The notes below the pieces were generated by a model. It made no database searches, was not told the origin of the DNA, and saw only the letters and a list, made by a program, of their open reading frames with translations. A stretch of 64,000 nt of DNA, from the NCBI RefSeq assembly GCF_007858275.1, contig NZ_VFEV01000022.1:49784-113783 (forward strand), in the 5' to 3' direction. Position numbers and translations under genes: made by a program. This document shows positions 35,337 through 44,212 of the stretch, piece by piece. The first letter of the stretch is position 1. Every line of letters starts with the position of its first letter. Source of the stretch: Pseudomonas proteolytica (GTDB taxonomy: Bacteria; Pseudomonadota; Gammaproteobacteria; Pseudomonadales; Pseudomonadaceae).

Positions 35337-36743
35337 ATGCCGGCATGGCGCAAGATCAGTTTGTGGATGGACCAGCTGCAAGAGCCGCTGGAGGCGCGCG
35401 CGTCCCTGGAGCATGACCTGGATGTCGATGTGGCCATTATTGGCGCCGGCTACACCGGGTTGTGGACCGCCTATTACCTCAAGCGCCACGCACCGCAGCT
35501 CAAGGTGGTGATCATCGAAGCCCAGACTGCCGGTTTCGGCGCTTCCGGGCGCAATGGTGGTTGGTTGATGGGCAACCTGCTGGGCGAAGACCGCTTGCTC
35601 GCCGGTTTACCTGCCGAGCAACGCCGGGCCTCGTTTGACCTGCTGCATGGCATCCCCGATGAAGTCGGGCAGGTGCTGCAGCGCGAAGGCATCGACTGCG
35701 ACTACCGCAAGGGCGGGGCGTTGCACTGTGCCGCCCGCTACCCCGAGCAAGAAGCCAGCCTGCGCGAATACCTGGCCAAGCTCCACGACCAAGGCCTGAG
35801 CGACGCTGACTACCGCTGGCTCAGCCCCGAGCAACTGGCCGGGCAGATCCGTATCGCCTCGGCTTATGGCGCGGTCTATACCCCCCACGTTGCGACGATC
35901 CATCCGGCCAAGCTGGTGCGCGGGTTGGCGCGGGTGGTCGAGGCCATGGGCGTGGCGATCTACGAGAACAGTCCGGTCACCCACTGGCAGGCCGCCAGCC
36001 TGCGCACCGCAAAGGCCCACGTCCGGGCCTCATGGGTGGTGCCAGCGGTGGAGGGCTATGCCCCGACGCTCAAGCCCCTGGGCCGCTATCAACTGCCGGT
36101 GCAAAGCCTGATCGTGGCGACCGAACCCTTGCCTGCCAGTACCTGGGAGGAAATCGGCCTGGATCAGGGCCAGGCTTTTGGTGAAAGCAGCCGCCAGGTC
36201 ACCTATGGCCAGCGCACCGCGGATAACCGCTTGGTATTCGGGGCCCGCGGTGGTTATCAGTTTGCCGGCAAGTTGCGTCACAACTTCGACCTCACCGAAA
36301 GCGAGGTGGAGTTGCGCCGCTACCTGTTCTGCGAGCTGTTCCCGCAACTGCAGCATGTGCGCGTCACCCACTCCTGGGGGGGCAACCTCGGTATGTCGCG
36401 GCGCTTTCGGCCGCACATGCTGTGCGACCAACAGAGCGGCATCGCCTTGTCGGGCGGGTACGGCGGGGAGGGCGTCGGCGCCAGCAACCTGGGCGGGCGA
36501 ACCCTGGCTGACCTGATCCTGGGGCGCGACACACCGCTGGTCCAGCAACCGTGGGTGCTGCGCGATGGCGGCCTGAACGCCCTCAAGGGCTGGGAGCCGG
36601 AGCCGTGCCGGTGGCTGGGCTACAACGCGATCATCCGCAGCTTTGTCCACGAGGACCAGACCCTGGCGGATCCGAACACCGCGCCCTGGCGGCGCAAGCT
36701 GGCCAGCGGCATGGCCGGCTTCATGGAAGGTTTCATGCACTAA
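35337..36743 (+). CDS. FAD-dependent oxidoreductase (DAO family, gamma-glutamylputrescine oxidase-like)
   Basis: A 468-residue flavoenzyme. The dinucleotide fold is VDVAIIGAGYTGLWTAYYLKRH near residue 25-45, followed by GFGASGRNGGWLMGN, the flavin-contact wording of PuuB/OrdL-type oxidases, and a C-terminal GIALSGGYGGEGVGASNLGGRTLADLI. ATG at 35337 has GGAG seven bases upstream. Such enzymes oxidise secondary or primary amines to aldehydes or imines with peroxide release. With the cupin and PotF-like genes downstream it suggests use of an amine or polyamine; the exact substrate is not deducible. Confidence 0.88.
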   Translation: MPAWRKISLWMDQLQEPLEARASLEHDLDVDVAIIGAGYTGLWTAYYLKRHAPQLKVVIIEAQTAGFGASGRNGGWLMGNLLGEDRLLAGLPAEQRRASFDLLHGIPDEVGQVLQREGIDCDYRKGGALHCAARYPEQEASLREYLAKLHDQGLSDADYRWLSPEQLAGQIRIASAYGAVYTPHVATIHPAKLVRGLARVVEAMGVAIYENSPVTHWQAASLRTAKAHVRASWVVPAVEGYAPTLKPLGRYQLPVQSLIVATEPLPASTWEEIGLDQGQAFGESSRQVTYGQRTADNRLVFGARGGYQFAGKLRHNFDLTESEVELRRYLFCELFPQLQHVRVTHSWGGNLGMSRRFRPHMLCDQQSGIALSGGYGGEGVGASNLGGRTLADLILGRDTPLVQQPWVLRDGGLNALKGWEPEPCRWLGYNAIIRSFVHEDQTLADPNTAPWRRKLASGMAGFMEGFMH

Positions 36744-36770
36744 GTCGCTTCAATCACCACAGGTATGACC

Positions 36771-37112
36771 ATGAGCATTACCCAGTTCAAAGACACACTT
36801 AACCGCCACCTGCCGGACTCAAGCCCGGTCGCTGTGCCCCTCGGCACCCCGATTGCCGTGGCGTCCACCCTCAGCGTGGAGCGCAGCGATGGTGTCGAAA
36901 CCGGCATCTGGGAATGCACCCCAGGCCGCTGGCGGCGCCAGATCGTGGCCCAGGAGTTCTGCCACTTTATCCAGGGCCGCTGCACCTTCACCCCCGATGA
37001 CGGTGAAACCCTGCAGATCGAAGCCGGTGATGCACTGATGTTGCCGGCCAACAGCACGGGGATCTGGGATATCCAGGAGACCGTGCGCAAGACCTATGTG
37101 TTGATCCTCTAA
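36771..37112 (+). CDS. Cupin domain-containing protein (DUF861 type)
   Basis: A 113-residue single cupin of the cupin_3/DUF861 group: SVERSDGVETGIWECTPGRWRRQIVAQEFCHFIQG then a GRCTFTPDDGETLQIEAGDALMLPANSTGIW barrel half. ATG at 36771 is six bases after AGGT; the in-frame Met at 36765 is too close. Proteins of this type commonly accompany FAD-dependent amine oxidases in polyamine loci and may act as small isomerases or binders. It lies 27 bases after the oxidase and is probably co-transcribed with it. Confidence 0.85.
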   Translation: MSITQFKDTLNRHLPDSSPVAVPLGTPIAVASTLSVERSDGVETGIWECTPGRWRRQIVAQEFCHFIQGRCTFTPDDGETLQIEAGDALMLPANSTGIWDIQETVRKTYVLIL

Positions 37113-37172
37113 TCTTTTGATCCTTGATCGCCTGCCATAAAAACAGCCCTATAACCGCCAGGAAATCGAACC

Positions 37173-38252
37173 ATGAGACCCATTGCCCTGTTGCCCTTGA
37201 TGTTGGTGGCGTCCCTGACCCAGGCCGCCGAAACGGTGAAGATCTACAACTGGTCGAGCTACATCGCGCCGGATACCACCAAGAACTTCCAGAAGGAAAC
37301 CGGGATCGGTTTCAGCTACGACGTGTACGACAGCAACGAGACCCTGGATGGCAAGTTGATGACCGGCAATTCGGGTTACGACGTGGTTTTCCCGTCCAAC
37401 CACTTCATGGCCCGGCAGATCCAGGGTGGGGCCCTGAAAAAGCTCGACAAGGGCCAGTTGCCGAACTGGAAGAACCTCAACCCGGTGCTGCTCAAGGCCC
37501 TGCAAACCAACGATCCGGGCAATGAACACGGCTTCCCGTACCTGTGGGGCAGCACTGGCATCGGCTACAACATCGACAAGGTCAAGGCCGTACTGGGCGA
37601 CGATGCGCCGGTCGATTCCTGGGACTTGATCTTCAAGCCCGAGTACATGGAAAAACTCAGCAAATGCGGGGTGGCGATCCTCGATAACGGTCCGGAACTG
37701 CTGCCGATCGCCCTGAACTACCTGGGCCTGCCGCACCACAGCAAGAACCCTGAGGACTACAAAAAAGCCGAGGCGCTGCTGATCAAGGTGCGGCCCTACA
37801 TCGCCTACTTCCACTCCTCCAAATACACCGGCGACCTGGCCAACGGCGATATCTGCGTGGCGGTAGGCTTCTCGGGTGACGTGCTGCAGGCCGAAAGCCG
37901 GGCCAAGGAAGCCAAGAATGGCGTGAAGATCGGCTACAACATCCCCAAGGAAGGCGCCGCGATCTGGTTCGACATGGTCGCCATGCCCGCCGACGCCCCG
38001 GATGAAAAAGCCGGCTATGCCTTCATGAACTACCTGCTGCGCCCGGACGTGATGGCCGGTATCACCAACTTCGTGCACTACGCCAACGGCAACAGCGCTG
38101 CCGACAGCCTGGTAGACCCGGTGATCAAGAGCGACACCAAGGTGTACCCGAGCGAAGAGATGATGGGCAAGCTGTTCGCCCTCGAAGCCATGCCCATGAA
38201 GATCGACCGCATTCGCACACGGATCTGGAACACCATCCGCACCGGGCGCTAA
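37173..38252 (+). CDS. Polyamine ABC transporter substrate-binding protein (PotF/SpuD-like)
   Basis: A 359-residue periplasmic protein with signal peptide MRPIALLPLMLVASLTQAAE. The mature start VKIYNWSSYIAPDTTKNFQKETGI and YDVVFPSNHFMARQI, WGSTGIGYNIDKV and FSGDVLQAESRAKEA are typical of putrescine/spermidine binders PotF and SpuD/SpuE; the ligand-lining aromatic and acidic residues seem present. AGGAA sits before the ATG. No cognate permease or ATPase follows, so it must share membrane components encoded elsewhere. It closes the regulator-oxidase-cupin cluster. Confidence 0.92.
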   Translation: MRPIALLPLMLVASLTQAAETVKIYNWSSYIAPDTTKNFQKETGIGFSYDVYDSNETLDGKLMTGNSGYDVVFPSNHFMARQIQGGALKKLDKGQLPNWKNLNPVLLKALQTNDPGNEHGFPYLWGSTGIGYNIDKVKAVLGDDAPVDSWDLIFKPEYMEKLSKCGVAILDNGPELLPIALNYLGLPHHSKNPEDYKKAEALLIKVRPYIAYFHSSKYTGDLANGDICVAVGFSGDVLQAESRAKEAKNGVKIGYNIPKEGAAIWFDMVAMPADAPDEKAGYAFMNYLLRPDVMAGITNFVHYANGNSAADSLVDPVIKSDTKVYPSEEMMGKLFALEAMPMKIDRIRTRIWNTIRTGR

Positions 38253-38271
38253 CGTCTGCAGACGGGCTAGT

Positions 38272-38405
38272 TGTGGCGAGGGGGCTTGTCCCCCGCTGGG
38301 CTGCGCAGCAGCCCTAATAAGGTCCACTCAATTGCATCAGGTAAATCGAGGTGGCTGGTTTTGGGGCTGCTGCGCAGCCCAGCGGGGGACAAGCCCCCTC
38401 GCCAC
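38272..38405. repeat. BIME-like element, family A copy 2
   Basis: Inverted arms starting TGTGGCGAGGGGGCTTGTCC and ending in the same GCTGCGCAGC palindrome as the copy at 33750, with compensating changes in both arms. It lies between the PotF-like gene and the convergent LuxR gene, where it may serve as a terminator for both. Confidence 0.88.
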
Positions 38406-38435
38406 GAAAGCCCACGACAGGCCGTTCGCCGGGGC

Positions 38436-39230
38436 CTAGGGGTTATCCAGGTCGTGCCCCAGCGATTGGATAAACAGCGAAAACAACTCCGGCTGCGACG
38501 AGATATCCAGCTTGGCGTAAAGGTGGCGTCGATGCACCTTGACCGTGTCCGGCGAGATGCTCAGGCGTTCGGCCATGGCCTTGGACGAGAACCCGCGCAG
38601 GACCAGGCGGGCGATTTCCAGTTCGCGCTCGGACAGCACCCCACTGCCGAAATGGCTCAACGCATCGCGTATCTGGCTGGCCATTGCCTCGCCGGCCGGC
38701 GCGCGCCGGGTACTCTGCTGCCAATGCTGTTGCATCAACGGCAGCACCCACGCCGCCAGCAGCGACAGCAGCCCGGTTTCCGTCGCGGTAAATACCCGCT
38801 GCATCCCCAATGACAACGACAAGGTGCCCGCCCCAGGCAGTTGCAGGATGAATTGCACCTCATCCTCCAGCACGTTGTCGTGGAAGTAATTGAGGAAGTA
38901 CTCGCTCTGGCGGAAATGGTCCGGCGCCACTTCTTCCAGGCGGTATACGCCACTGGCGTAGCCTTCGCGGCACGCCTGGAAGAACGGGTCGAGCAAGTAC
39001 AAGCCATTGAGGTACACCAGCATCGACGCCGGTTTGCTGGTGGGCTGCGCGTCGTACTCTTCCAGCGCCTGGGGCGGGCCATCCACGGGGTAGAAGATCG
39101 CCAGGGCGTTATCAAAGGCAAGGTTCTGGTGCAGCAACAGCACCAATTGCTTCCAGAAGCGCTCGGTGCCAATTTGCGACACGGTACGGCCCAGGCCCGC
39201 ATGCATGCTGATTTCCCTGAACAGGCTCAT
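38436..39230 (-). CDS. LuxR family transcriptional regulator
   Basis: A 264-residue protein with a helix-turn-helix of LuxR type at the C-terminus (LSERELEIARLVLRGFSSKAMAERLSISPDTVKVHRRHLYAKLDI). The N-terminal 170 residues are a sensor of no clear class; the conserved residues of acyl-homoserine-lactone pockets are not obvious. I start at the Met of MSLFREISMHAGLGR; a Met eleven residues upstream (39263) is possible. Divergent from the APC permease gene at 39528, so permease and peptidase genes are probable targets. Confidence 0.85.
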   Translation of the reverse strand: MSLFREISMHAGLGRTVSQIGTERFWKQLVLLLHQNLAFDNALAIFYPVDGPPQALEEYDAQPTSKPASMLVYLNGLYLLDPFFQACREGYASGVYRLEEVAPDHFRQSEYFLNYFHDNVLEDEVQFILQLPGAGTLSLSLGMQRVFTATETGLLSLLAAWVLPLMQQHWQQSTRRAPAGEAMASQIRDALSHFGSGVLSERELEIARLVLRGFSSKAMAERLSISPDTVKVHRRHLYAKLDISSQPELFSLFIQSLGHDLDNP

Positions 39231-39345
39231 GTGATGGGTTCCGGTGGCTGAAAGATCGGCCAAGGGTTCGGTTTTTACCCAGCCCCGTCAAGGGGAGTAC
39301 TCCAATAGGGGAATTGGCCGGTGCAGTGGCTACCCCTACATTCCC

Positions 39346-39445
39346 TGTAGGAGCGAGCTTGCTCGCGAAAAACGTCAACGCAAACGCGTGCTTGTGGGGT
39401 AACCGCCGCGCGCTCAGGTTTTTCGCGAGCAAGCTCGCTCCTACA
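39346..39445. repeat. REP pair, family B (TGTAGGAGCGAGCTTGCTCGCG)
   Basis: Two inverted REP-type arms of about 27 bases, the left one beginning TGTAGGAGCGAGCTTGCTCG, with a 45-base centre. Each arm contains its own CGAGCAAGCTCG-type palindrome. It lies in the promoter region between the LuxR gene and the APC permease, about 80 bases upstream of the permease start. Confidence 0.9.
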
Positions 39446-39527
39446 ATAAAAAAATGATCGCTCCTTCTTTTTCGTTTCTGCCTCAAACCAGCTTTCCAAT
39501 AAAAAGAATAAACAAGAGGATAACGAT

Positions 39528-40892
39528 ATGAGCACCACCCCCACGCCTGATGGCGTGCTTAAACCAACCTTGAGTGTGTTCGATGTAGTGGCCATTACCG
39601 TTTCAGCGGTGACCCCGGCCAGTTCCGTGTTTGTCATTGCGCCGTTTGCCATCCAGCAAGCCGGCAGTGGGGTGTTCCTGGCGTTTGTGATGGCCGGGCT
39701 ACTGGCGCTGATGTTCGCCTTTTGCTACGCCGAACTGGGGCGTGCCCATAACAGCGCGGGTGGCGAGTATGTTTACGCCAAGCGGGTGTTCGGCGGGATG
39801 GCGGGCTATGCCACCTTCCTCACCGTACTGGTGATGCTGCTGTTTATCCCGCCGGTACTGGCAACCGGCGCGGCGACCTACCTCAACAACGCCCTGGGCA
39901 CGCAATTCGACTCACAAACCGTGGCCCTGGTGATCGTGGTCTGCAGTTACGCCCTGGGCATCCTCAATATCAAGCTCAATGCGTGGATCACCGGTACCTG
40001 CCTGTTGCTGGAAGTGGCGGCGTTGCTGGTGATCGTGTTTATCGGCTTTGGCAACCCGGTGCAGCCGGCCAGTGTGCTGTTCCAGCCGCAGATCGTCGAA
40101 AACGGCGTATTGCACCTGGCGCCCTGGGCCCTGGTGATCGGCGCCGTGGGCATCGGCCTGTTCTCGTTCAACGGCTACGGCCCGGCGGTGTTGTTGGCCG
40201 AAGACATGAAATGCGGCGGCAAGGGCGTGCACAAGGCGGTGCTGTGGTCCCTGGGCCTGGTGGTGGTGATCGAGCTGGTGCCAATCACCGCACTGTTGAT
40301 CGGCGCCCCATCCCTGCGCGAGATGATCAGCAGCCCGGACCCCATCGGTTACCTGCTGACCAGTCATGGCAACGAAACCCTGTCACGCCTGGTCAGTGCC
40401 GGGATCTTCCTCTCCGTGTTCAACGCCATCGTCGCCATCGTGATCCAGATCGGCCGGGTCGTGTTCAGCAGTGGCCGCGATGCGCTGTGGACGCCAACCA
40501 TCAACAAACTCTTCACCCGTATCCACCCGCGTTGGGATTCGCCATGGTTGGCCACGCTGTTCCTGGCGATCCCTTCGGCACTGCTCAGCTTCAGCTCCAA
40601 CCTGGCGGACCTGACGTCCTTCAGCGTGTTGTTGATCATGCTGGTGTACCTGATCGTCGCCCTCAGCGCGCTGATGAGCCGGGTGCTGCTGCGTGACCGC
40701 GAGCACCCGTACCGCATGCCCCTGTGGCCGGTGCCGGCCTTGCTGGCTGTGGCGGGCGCGGGCTATCTGTTGTTTACCTTGTTTATCGCCGCGTCCATGC
40801 GCGACATCATGATTATCATCGGCCTGCTGGCCTTGTCGGTGATCCTGTATTGCATCAGCGGCCGGTCGAGTCCGGCGTTCCAGAAACTGTAA
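39528..40892 (+). CDS. APC superfamily amino acid/amine permease
   Basis: A 454-residue inner-membrane protein with about twelve membrane segments. Segment 1 carries DVVAITVSAVTPASSVFVIAPFAI and segment 3 the ARAHNSAGGEYVYAKRVFGG-like motif; segment 6 shows LFSFNGYGPAVLLAEDM. These fit the APC/AAT-type importers of amino acids or polyamines. AGAGGA precedes the ATG. A peptidase starts nine bases after its stop with the ribosome site at the boundary, so the two form an operon that probably imports and processes a short peptide or amino acid derivative. Confidence 0.9.
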   Translation: MSTTPTPDGVLKPTLSVFDVVAITVSAVTPASSVFVIAPFAIQQAGSGVFLAFVMAGLLALMFAFCYAELGRAHNSAGGEYVYAKRVFGGMAGYATFLTVLVMLLFIPPVLATGAATYLNNALGTQFDSQTVALVIVVCSYALGILNIKLNAWITGTCLLLEVAALLVIVFIGFGNPVQPASVLFQPQIVENGVLHLAPWALVIGAVGIGLFSFNGYGPAVLLAEDMKCGGKGVHKAVLWSLGLVVVIELVPITALLIGAPSLREMISSPDPIGYLLTSHGNETLSRLVSAGIFLSVFNAIVAIVIQIGRVVFSSGRDALWTPTINKLFTRIHPRWDSPWLATLFLAIPSALLSFSSNLADLTSFSVLLIMLVYLIVALSALMSRVLLRDREHPYRMPLWPVPALLAVAGAGYLLFTLFIAASMRDIMIIIGLLALSVILYCISGRSSPAFQKL

Positions 40893-40901
40893 GGAGTGGT
40901 T

Positions 40902-41996
40902 ATGCGTGCACGTCAATTGGGCATTACGTTGGGGTTGGGCACACCCGGCGAATTGAATGCGATTACCGATGTCCCCGGGGTTCGGGTCGGCCACAGCACG
41001 CTCAAGGAGCAGATCGATGGCAAGCAGGTTCGCACCGGGGTCACGCTGATCCAGCCGCGGGCCGGTACTGCGCGGCTGCAGCCGTGTTTTGCCGGGTATC
41101 ACGTGCTCAACGGCAATGGCGACGCCACTGGCCTGGAATGGATCAGCGAGGCCGGGCTGCTGACCACGCCCCTGGCAATCACCAACACCCACAGTATTGG
41201 CATTGTGCGTGACACCCTGATTGCCCTGGAGCGCGACAGCCTGGCTGACCCGGCGGTGTACTGGTGCATGCCGGTGGTGATGGAGACCTATGACGGCCTG
41301 CTCAACGATATCTGGGGCCAGCACATCGGGCCGGAGCATGTGCTCCAGGCCATGGCCAATGCCGAATCCGGCCCAGTGCAGGAAGGCGCCGTGGGCGGCG
41401 GCACCGGGATGATCTGCCATGAGTTCAAGGGCGGCATTGGCAGCGCTTCGCGCAAGTTGCCGGCGGAGCAGGGCGGCTGGACCGTTGGCGTGCTGGTGCA
41501 GGCCAACCACGGCAAGCGCCAGGAACTGCGGGTAGATGGGTATCCGGTGGGGCGCCATTTGATGGAAATTGCCTCGCCGTTTGCCGACCGTGGCACCCCG
41601 GGCATGGGCTCCATCGTGGTGATCATCGCCACCGATGCGCCATTGCTGCCGCACCAATGCCAGCGCCTGGCGCAACGCGCCTCCATCGGTATTGCCCGCA
41701 CCGGCGGCGGCACCGAGGATTCCAGTGGCGATCTGTTCCTGGCGTTTGCCACCGGCAACCATGACCTGCCGCCTGCGGATTACGGGCGCAAGGACTTGCC
41801 CCTCAGTACGGCATTGAACATGGTCAACAATGATCATATTTCGCCATTGTTCAGTGCCGCGGCCGAGGCGGTGGAAGAGGCGATCATTAATGCGATCCTC
41901 GCCGGGGAGGACATGACCACCGCCGATGGCGTATTGGTGCCGGGGTTGGATGGGCAGACGCTGCTGGAGGCAATGCGCCAGACGGGATGGCGCTAA
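40902..41996 (+). CDS. P1 family peptidase (DmpA-like L-aminopeptidase/D-esterase)
   Basis: A 364-residue N-terminal nucleophile hydrolase precursor. The opening GLGTPGELNAITDVPGVRVGHSTL and the autocleavage/active region IARTGGGTEDSSGDLFLAFATGN near residues 263-285 are typical of DmpA and BapA peptidases, which cut themselves into two chains before the nucleophile Ser. BapA relatives cleave beta-amino-acid peptides; DmpA releases N-terminal L-residues. ATG at 40902 follows AAGGAG by five bases. It shares an operon with the APC permease. Confidence 0.9.
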   Translation: MRARQLGITLGLGTPGELNAITDVPGVRVGHSTLKEQIDGKQVRTGVTLIQPRAGTARLQPCFAGYHVLNGNGDATGLEWISEAGLLTTPLAITNTHSIGIVRDTLIALERDSLADPAVYWCMPVVMETYDGLLNDIWGQHIGPEHVLQAMANAESGPVQEGAVGGGTGMICHEFKGGIGSASRKLPAEQGGWTVGVLVQANHGKRQELRVDGYPVGRHLMEIASPFADRGTPGMGSIVVIIATDAPLLPHQCQRLAQRASIGIARTGGGTEDSSGDLFLAFATGNHDLPPADYGRKDLPLSTALNMVNNDHISPLFSAAAEAVEEAIINAILAGEDMTTADGVLVPGLDGQTLLEAMRQTGWR

Positions 41997-42019
41997 AGGG
42001 TTGAGGGGGCGCCTGCGTC

Positions 42020-42171
42020 TGTGGCGAGCGGGCTTGTTGTGGCGAGCGGGCTTGCCCCGCGCTGGGTTGCGCAGCAGCCCCAATAGGACTTCCACGGACG
42101 TTCAGGTAAACCGCAGTGCCTGCTTATAGGGCTGCTACGCACCCCAGCGCGGGGCAAGCCCGCTCGCCACA
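42020..42171. repeat. BIME-like element, family A copy 3
   Basis: A truncated unit (TGTGGCGAGCGGGCTTGT at 42020) precedes a full inverted pair from 42038 to 42171. The arms are less perfect than in the copy at 33750 (GGTTGCGC against GCTACGCACC). It follows the peptidase gene and probably marks its transcript end. Confidence 0.88.
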
Positions 42172-42529
42172 GGATGTATTGTTTTTAATGACACGGTGAC
42201 ACTTTTAAAATGCAACCCAATCAAATAATTGGATCCATTCAATATTAAAACGTGACCTGTCTGGCATTTAATTATTTAGCACTATTTAATATTTAAATAA
42301 CCAACTTCCCGCCAGGCAGCCCAAAACAAATAATATAAACACTTCCTCCCCAATGTTTGCAGGCGTTATTCCTTTCGAGCACTTTCCCAGCAAAAAAAAT
42401 ACTGGACGTGTGATTTAAGTTTGTGTCAGTTTTCTTTCGCCTTCATAAGAGGCGAGTGATAGGACGATCTCGCCAGAGAGCGTCATATCGGACAAAAACT
42501 GTTCCACTTGCAAACAAGGAAGTACGTTT
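42172..42529 (+). promoter_or_regulatory. A+T-rich upstream region of aprA
   Basis: About 360 bases of unusually A+T-rich DNA with no gene (for example TTTAATATTTAAATAA near 42285). It holds the aprA promoter and a long leader. No single -10/-35 can be fixed. GGA motifs at 42462, 42490 and 42518 could be bound by Rsm proteins. Confidence 0.6.
42514..42523 (+). promoter_or_regulatory. Rsm (CsrA) binding-site match overlapping the aprA ribosome site
   Basis: ACAAGGAAGT fits the RsmA/RsmE consensus A/U-CANGGANG-U/A at every defined position and contains the Shine-Dalgarno sequence of aprA, seven bases before the ATG. In P. fluorescens the exoprotease gene is known to be under Gac/Rsm control, so repression of translation by Rsm proteins here is likely. 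Confidence 0.65.
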
Positions 42530-43978
42530 ATGTCGAAAGTAAAAGACAAAGCTATTGTCTCGGCAGCTCAAGCAAGTAGTGTCTATTCACAAATCGATAG
42601 CTTTAGCCATTTGTACGACCGCGGCGGCAACCTCACGGTCAATGGCAAACCTTCGTTCTCTGTCGACCAGGCAGCCGACCATCTGCTGCGCGAAAACGCG
42701 GCATACCGGGACGTTGACGGCAACGGCAGGATCGATCTGACCTACACCTTCCTGACGTCGGCCTCTTCGGCGACCATGAACAAGCATGGCATCTCCGGGT
42801 TCAGCCAGTTCAGCAACCTGCAAAAAGGCCAGGCCGTACTGGCCATGCAATCCTGGGCCGATGTGGCCAATGTCACCTTCACCGAGAGAGCCTCGGGCGG
42901 TGACTTCCACATGACCTTCGGCAACTACAGCGCCGGCCAGGATGGTGCCGCTGCTTTTGCCTACTTGCCCGGCACCAATGAGAAGTACCACACGAGCGGC
43001 ACGGATGGCACCTCGTGGTACCTGATCAACAACAGCTACACCGCCAACATCAACCCGGGCCTGAACAACTACGGGCGCCAGACCCTGACCCACGAGATCG
43101 GCCATACCCTGGGCCTGGATCACCCTGGCGACTACAACGCCGGGACCGGCAACCCGTCTTACCGAGACGCGGACTACGGCCAGGACACCCGTGGCTACAG
43201 CGTGATGAGCTACTGGGGTGAAAACAACACCAACCAGAACTTCACCAAAGGCGGGGTAGAGGCTTATGCGTCCGGCCCGCTGATCGACGATATCGCGGCG
43301 ATCCAGAAGCTCTACGGTGCCAACTACAACACCCGTGCCGGTGACACCACCTACGGGTTCAATTCCAACACCGGGCGTGATCACCTCAGCGCCACTTCCA
43401 ATGCCGACAAGCTGGTGTTCTCGGTATGGGACGGTGGTGGCAACGACACCCTGGACTTCTCCGGCTTTACCCAGAACCAGAAAATCAACCTCAACGAGAC
43501 GTCGTTCTCCGACGTGGGCGGCCTGGTGGGTAACGTGTCGATTGCCCAGGGCGTGACCGTGGAAAACGCCTTTGGCGGTTCGGGCAACGACCTGCTGATC
43601 GGCAACGCAGTGGCCAACACTCTCAAGGGGGGTGCCGGTAACGACCTGATCTACGGCGGTGGCGGGGCCGACAAGCTATGGGGCGGCGCGGGCTCGGACA
43701 CCTTTGTGTTTGGTGCCAGCTCTGATTCCCGGCCAGGTGCGGCGGACCAGATCCTTGACTTCACCTCGGGTTCGGACAAGATCGACCTGACCGGCATCAC
43801 CAAAGGCAGCGGCCTGCATTTCGTCAACGCCTTTACCGGCGCTGCCGGCGATGCCGTGCTGACGTACGCCTCGGGTACCAACCTGGGCACGTTGGCGGTG
43901 GACTTCGCCGGGCACGGCGTGGCGGACTTCCTCGTCACCACCGTGGGCCAGGCGGCCTACAGCGACATCGTGGCCTGA
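42530..43978 (+). CDS. aprA: Extracellular alkaline metalloprotease (serralysin)
   Basis: A 482-residue M10B zinc protease (AprA, also called AprX in this group). The zinc site is HEIGHTLGLDHPGDYN from His188, with the Met-turn SVMSYWG. Glycine-rich RTX repeats binding calcium lie at about 350-395 (FGGSGNDLLIGN, LKGGAGNDLIYGGGGADKLWGGAGSDTF), followed by the uncleaved C-terminal secretion signal ending DIVA preceded by hydrophobic residues. No Sec signal peptide; a short propeptide precedes the mature enzyme. It is exported through AprDEF encoded downstream and inhibited by AprI in the periplasm. It degrades milk proteins in spoilage strains. Confidence 0.97.
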   Translation: MSKVKDKAIVSAAQASSVYSQIDSFSHLYDRGGNLTVNGKPSFSVDQAADHLLRENAAYRDVDGNGRIDLTYTFLTSASSATMNKHGISGFSQFSNLQKGQAVLAMQSWADVANVTFTERASGGDFHMTFGNYSAGQDGAAAFAYLPGTNEKYHTSGTDGTSWYLINNSYTANINPGLNNYGRQTLTHEIGHTLGLDHPGDYNAGTGNPSYRDADYGQDTRGYSVMSYWGENNTNQNFTKGGVEAYASGPLIDDIAAIQKLYGANYNTRAGDTTYGFNSNTGRDHLSATSNADKLVFSVWDGGGNDTLDFSGFTQNQKINLNETSFSDVGGLVGNVSIAQGVTVENAFGGSGNDLLIGNAVANTLKGGAGNDLIYGGGGADKLWGGAGSDTFVFGASSDSRPGAADQILDFTSGSDKIDLTGITKGSGLHFVNAFTGAAGDAVLTYASGTNLGTLAVDFAGHGVADFLVTTVGQAAYSDIVA

Positions 43979-44050
43979 TCAAGGCGTAGGACCTGTGGTG
44001 AGCGGGGCTTGCTTGTTGTGGTAGGGGTTTGCTTTGGTGATGGGGCTTGT

Positions 44051-44163
44051 TGTGGCGAGGGGGCTTGTCCCCCGCTGGACTGCGTAGCAGTCCCATTTTT
44101 CAGGGCCGCTTCGCGCCCCAGCGCGGGGCAAGCCCGCTCGCCACAACAAGCCCGCTCGCCACA
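44051..44163. repeat. BIME-like element, family A copy 4, inside the apr operon
   Basis: Left arm TGTGGCGAGGGGGCTTGTCC with ACTGCGTAGCAGT and right arm ending CGGGGCAAGCCCGCTCGCCACA; the arms match different sub-variants (GGGGG and CGGGC types). Degenerate units precede it from about 43992, and one extra unit follows. It separates aprA from aprI and may lower read-through into the secretion genes. Confidence 0.85.
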
Positions 44164-44212
44164 GCAGCGCTCCCAACAACAAGTGCTGCTCACCACAAAC
44201 CGGGTACTGTTG

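Noticed and set aside
40383..42095. 570-codon open frame on the minus strand
   Set aside because: Antisense to the APC permease and P1 peptidase genes and runs through a repeat element; no coherent protein features.
44009..44212. Upstream extension of the aprI frame
   Set aside because: This part reads through the BIME; the signal peptide begins at the ATG at 44213.
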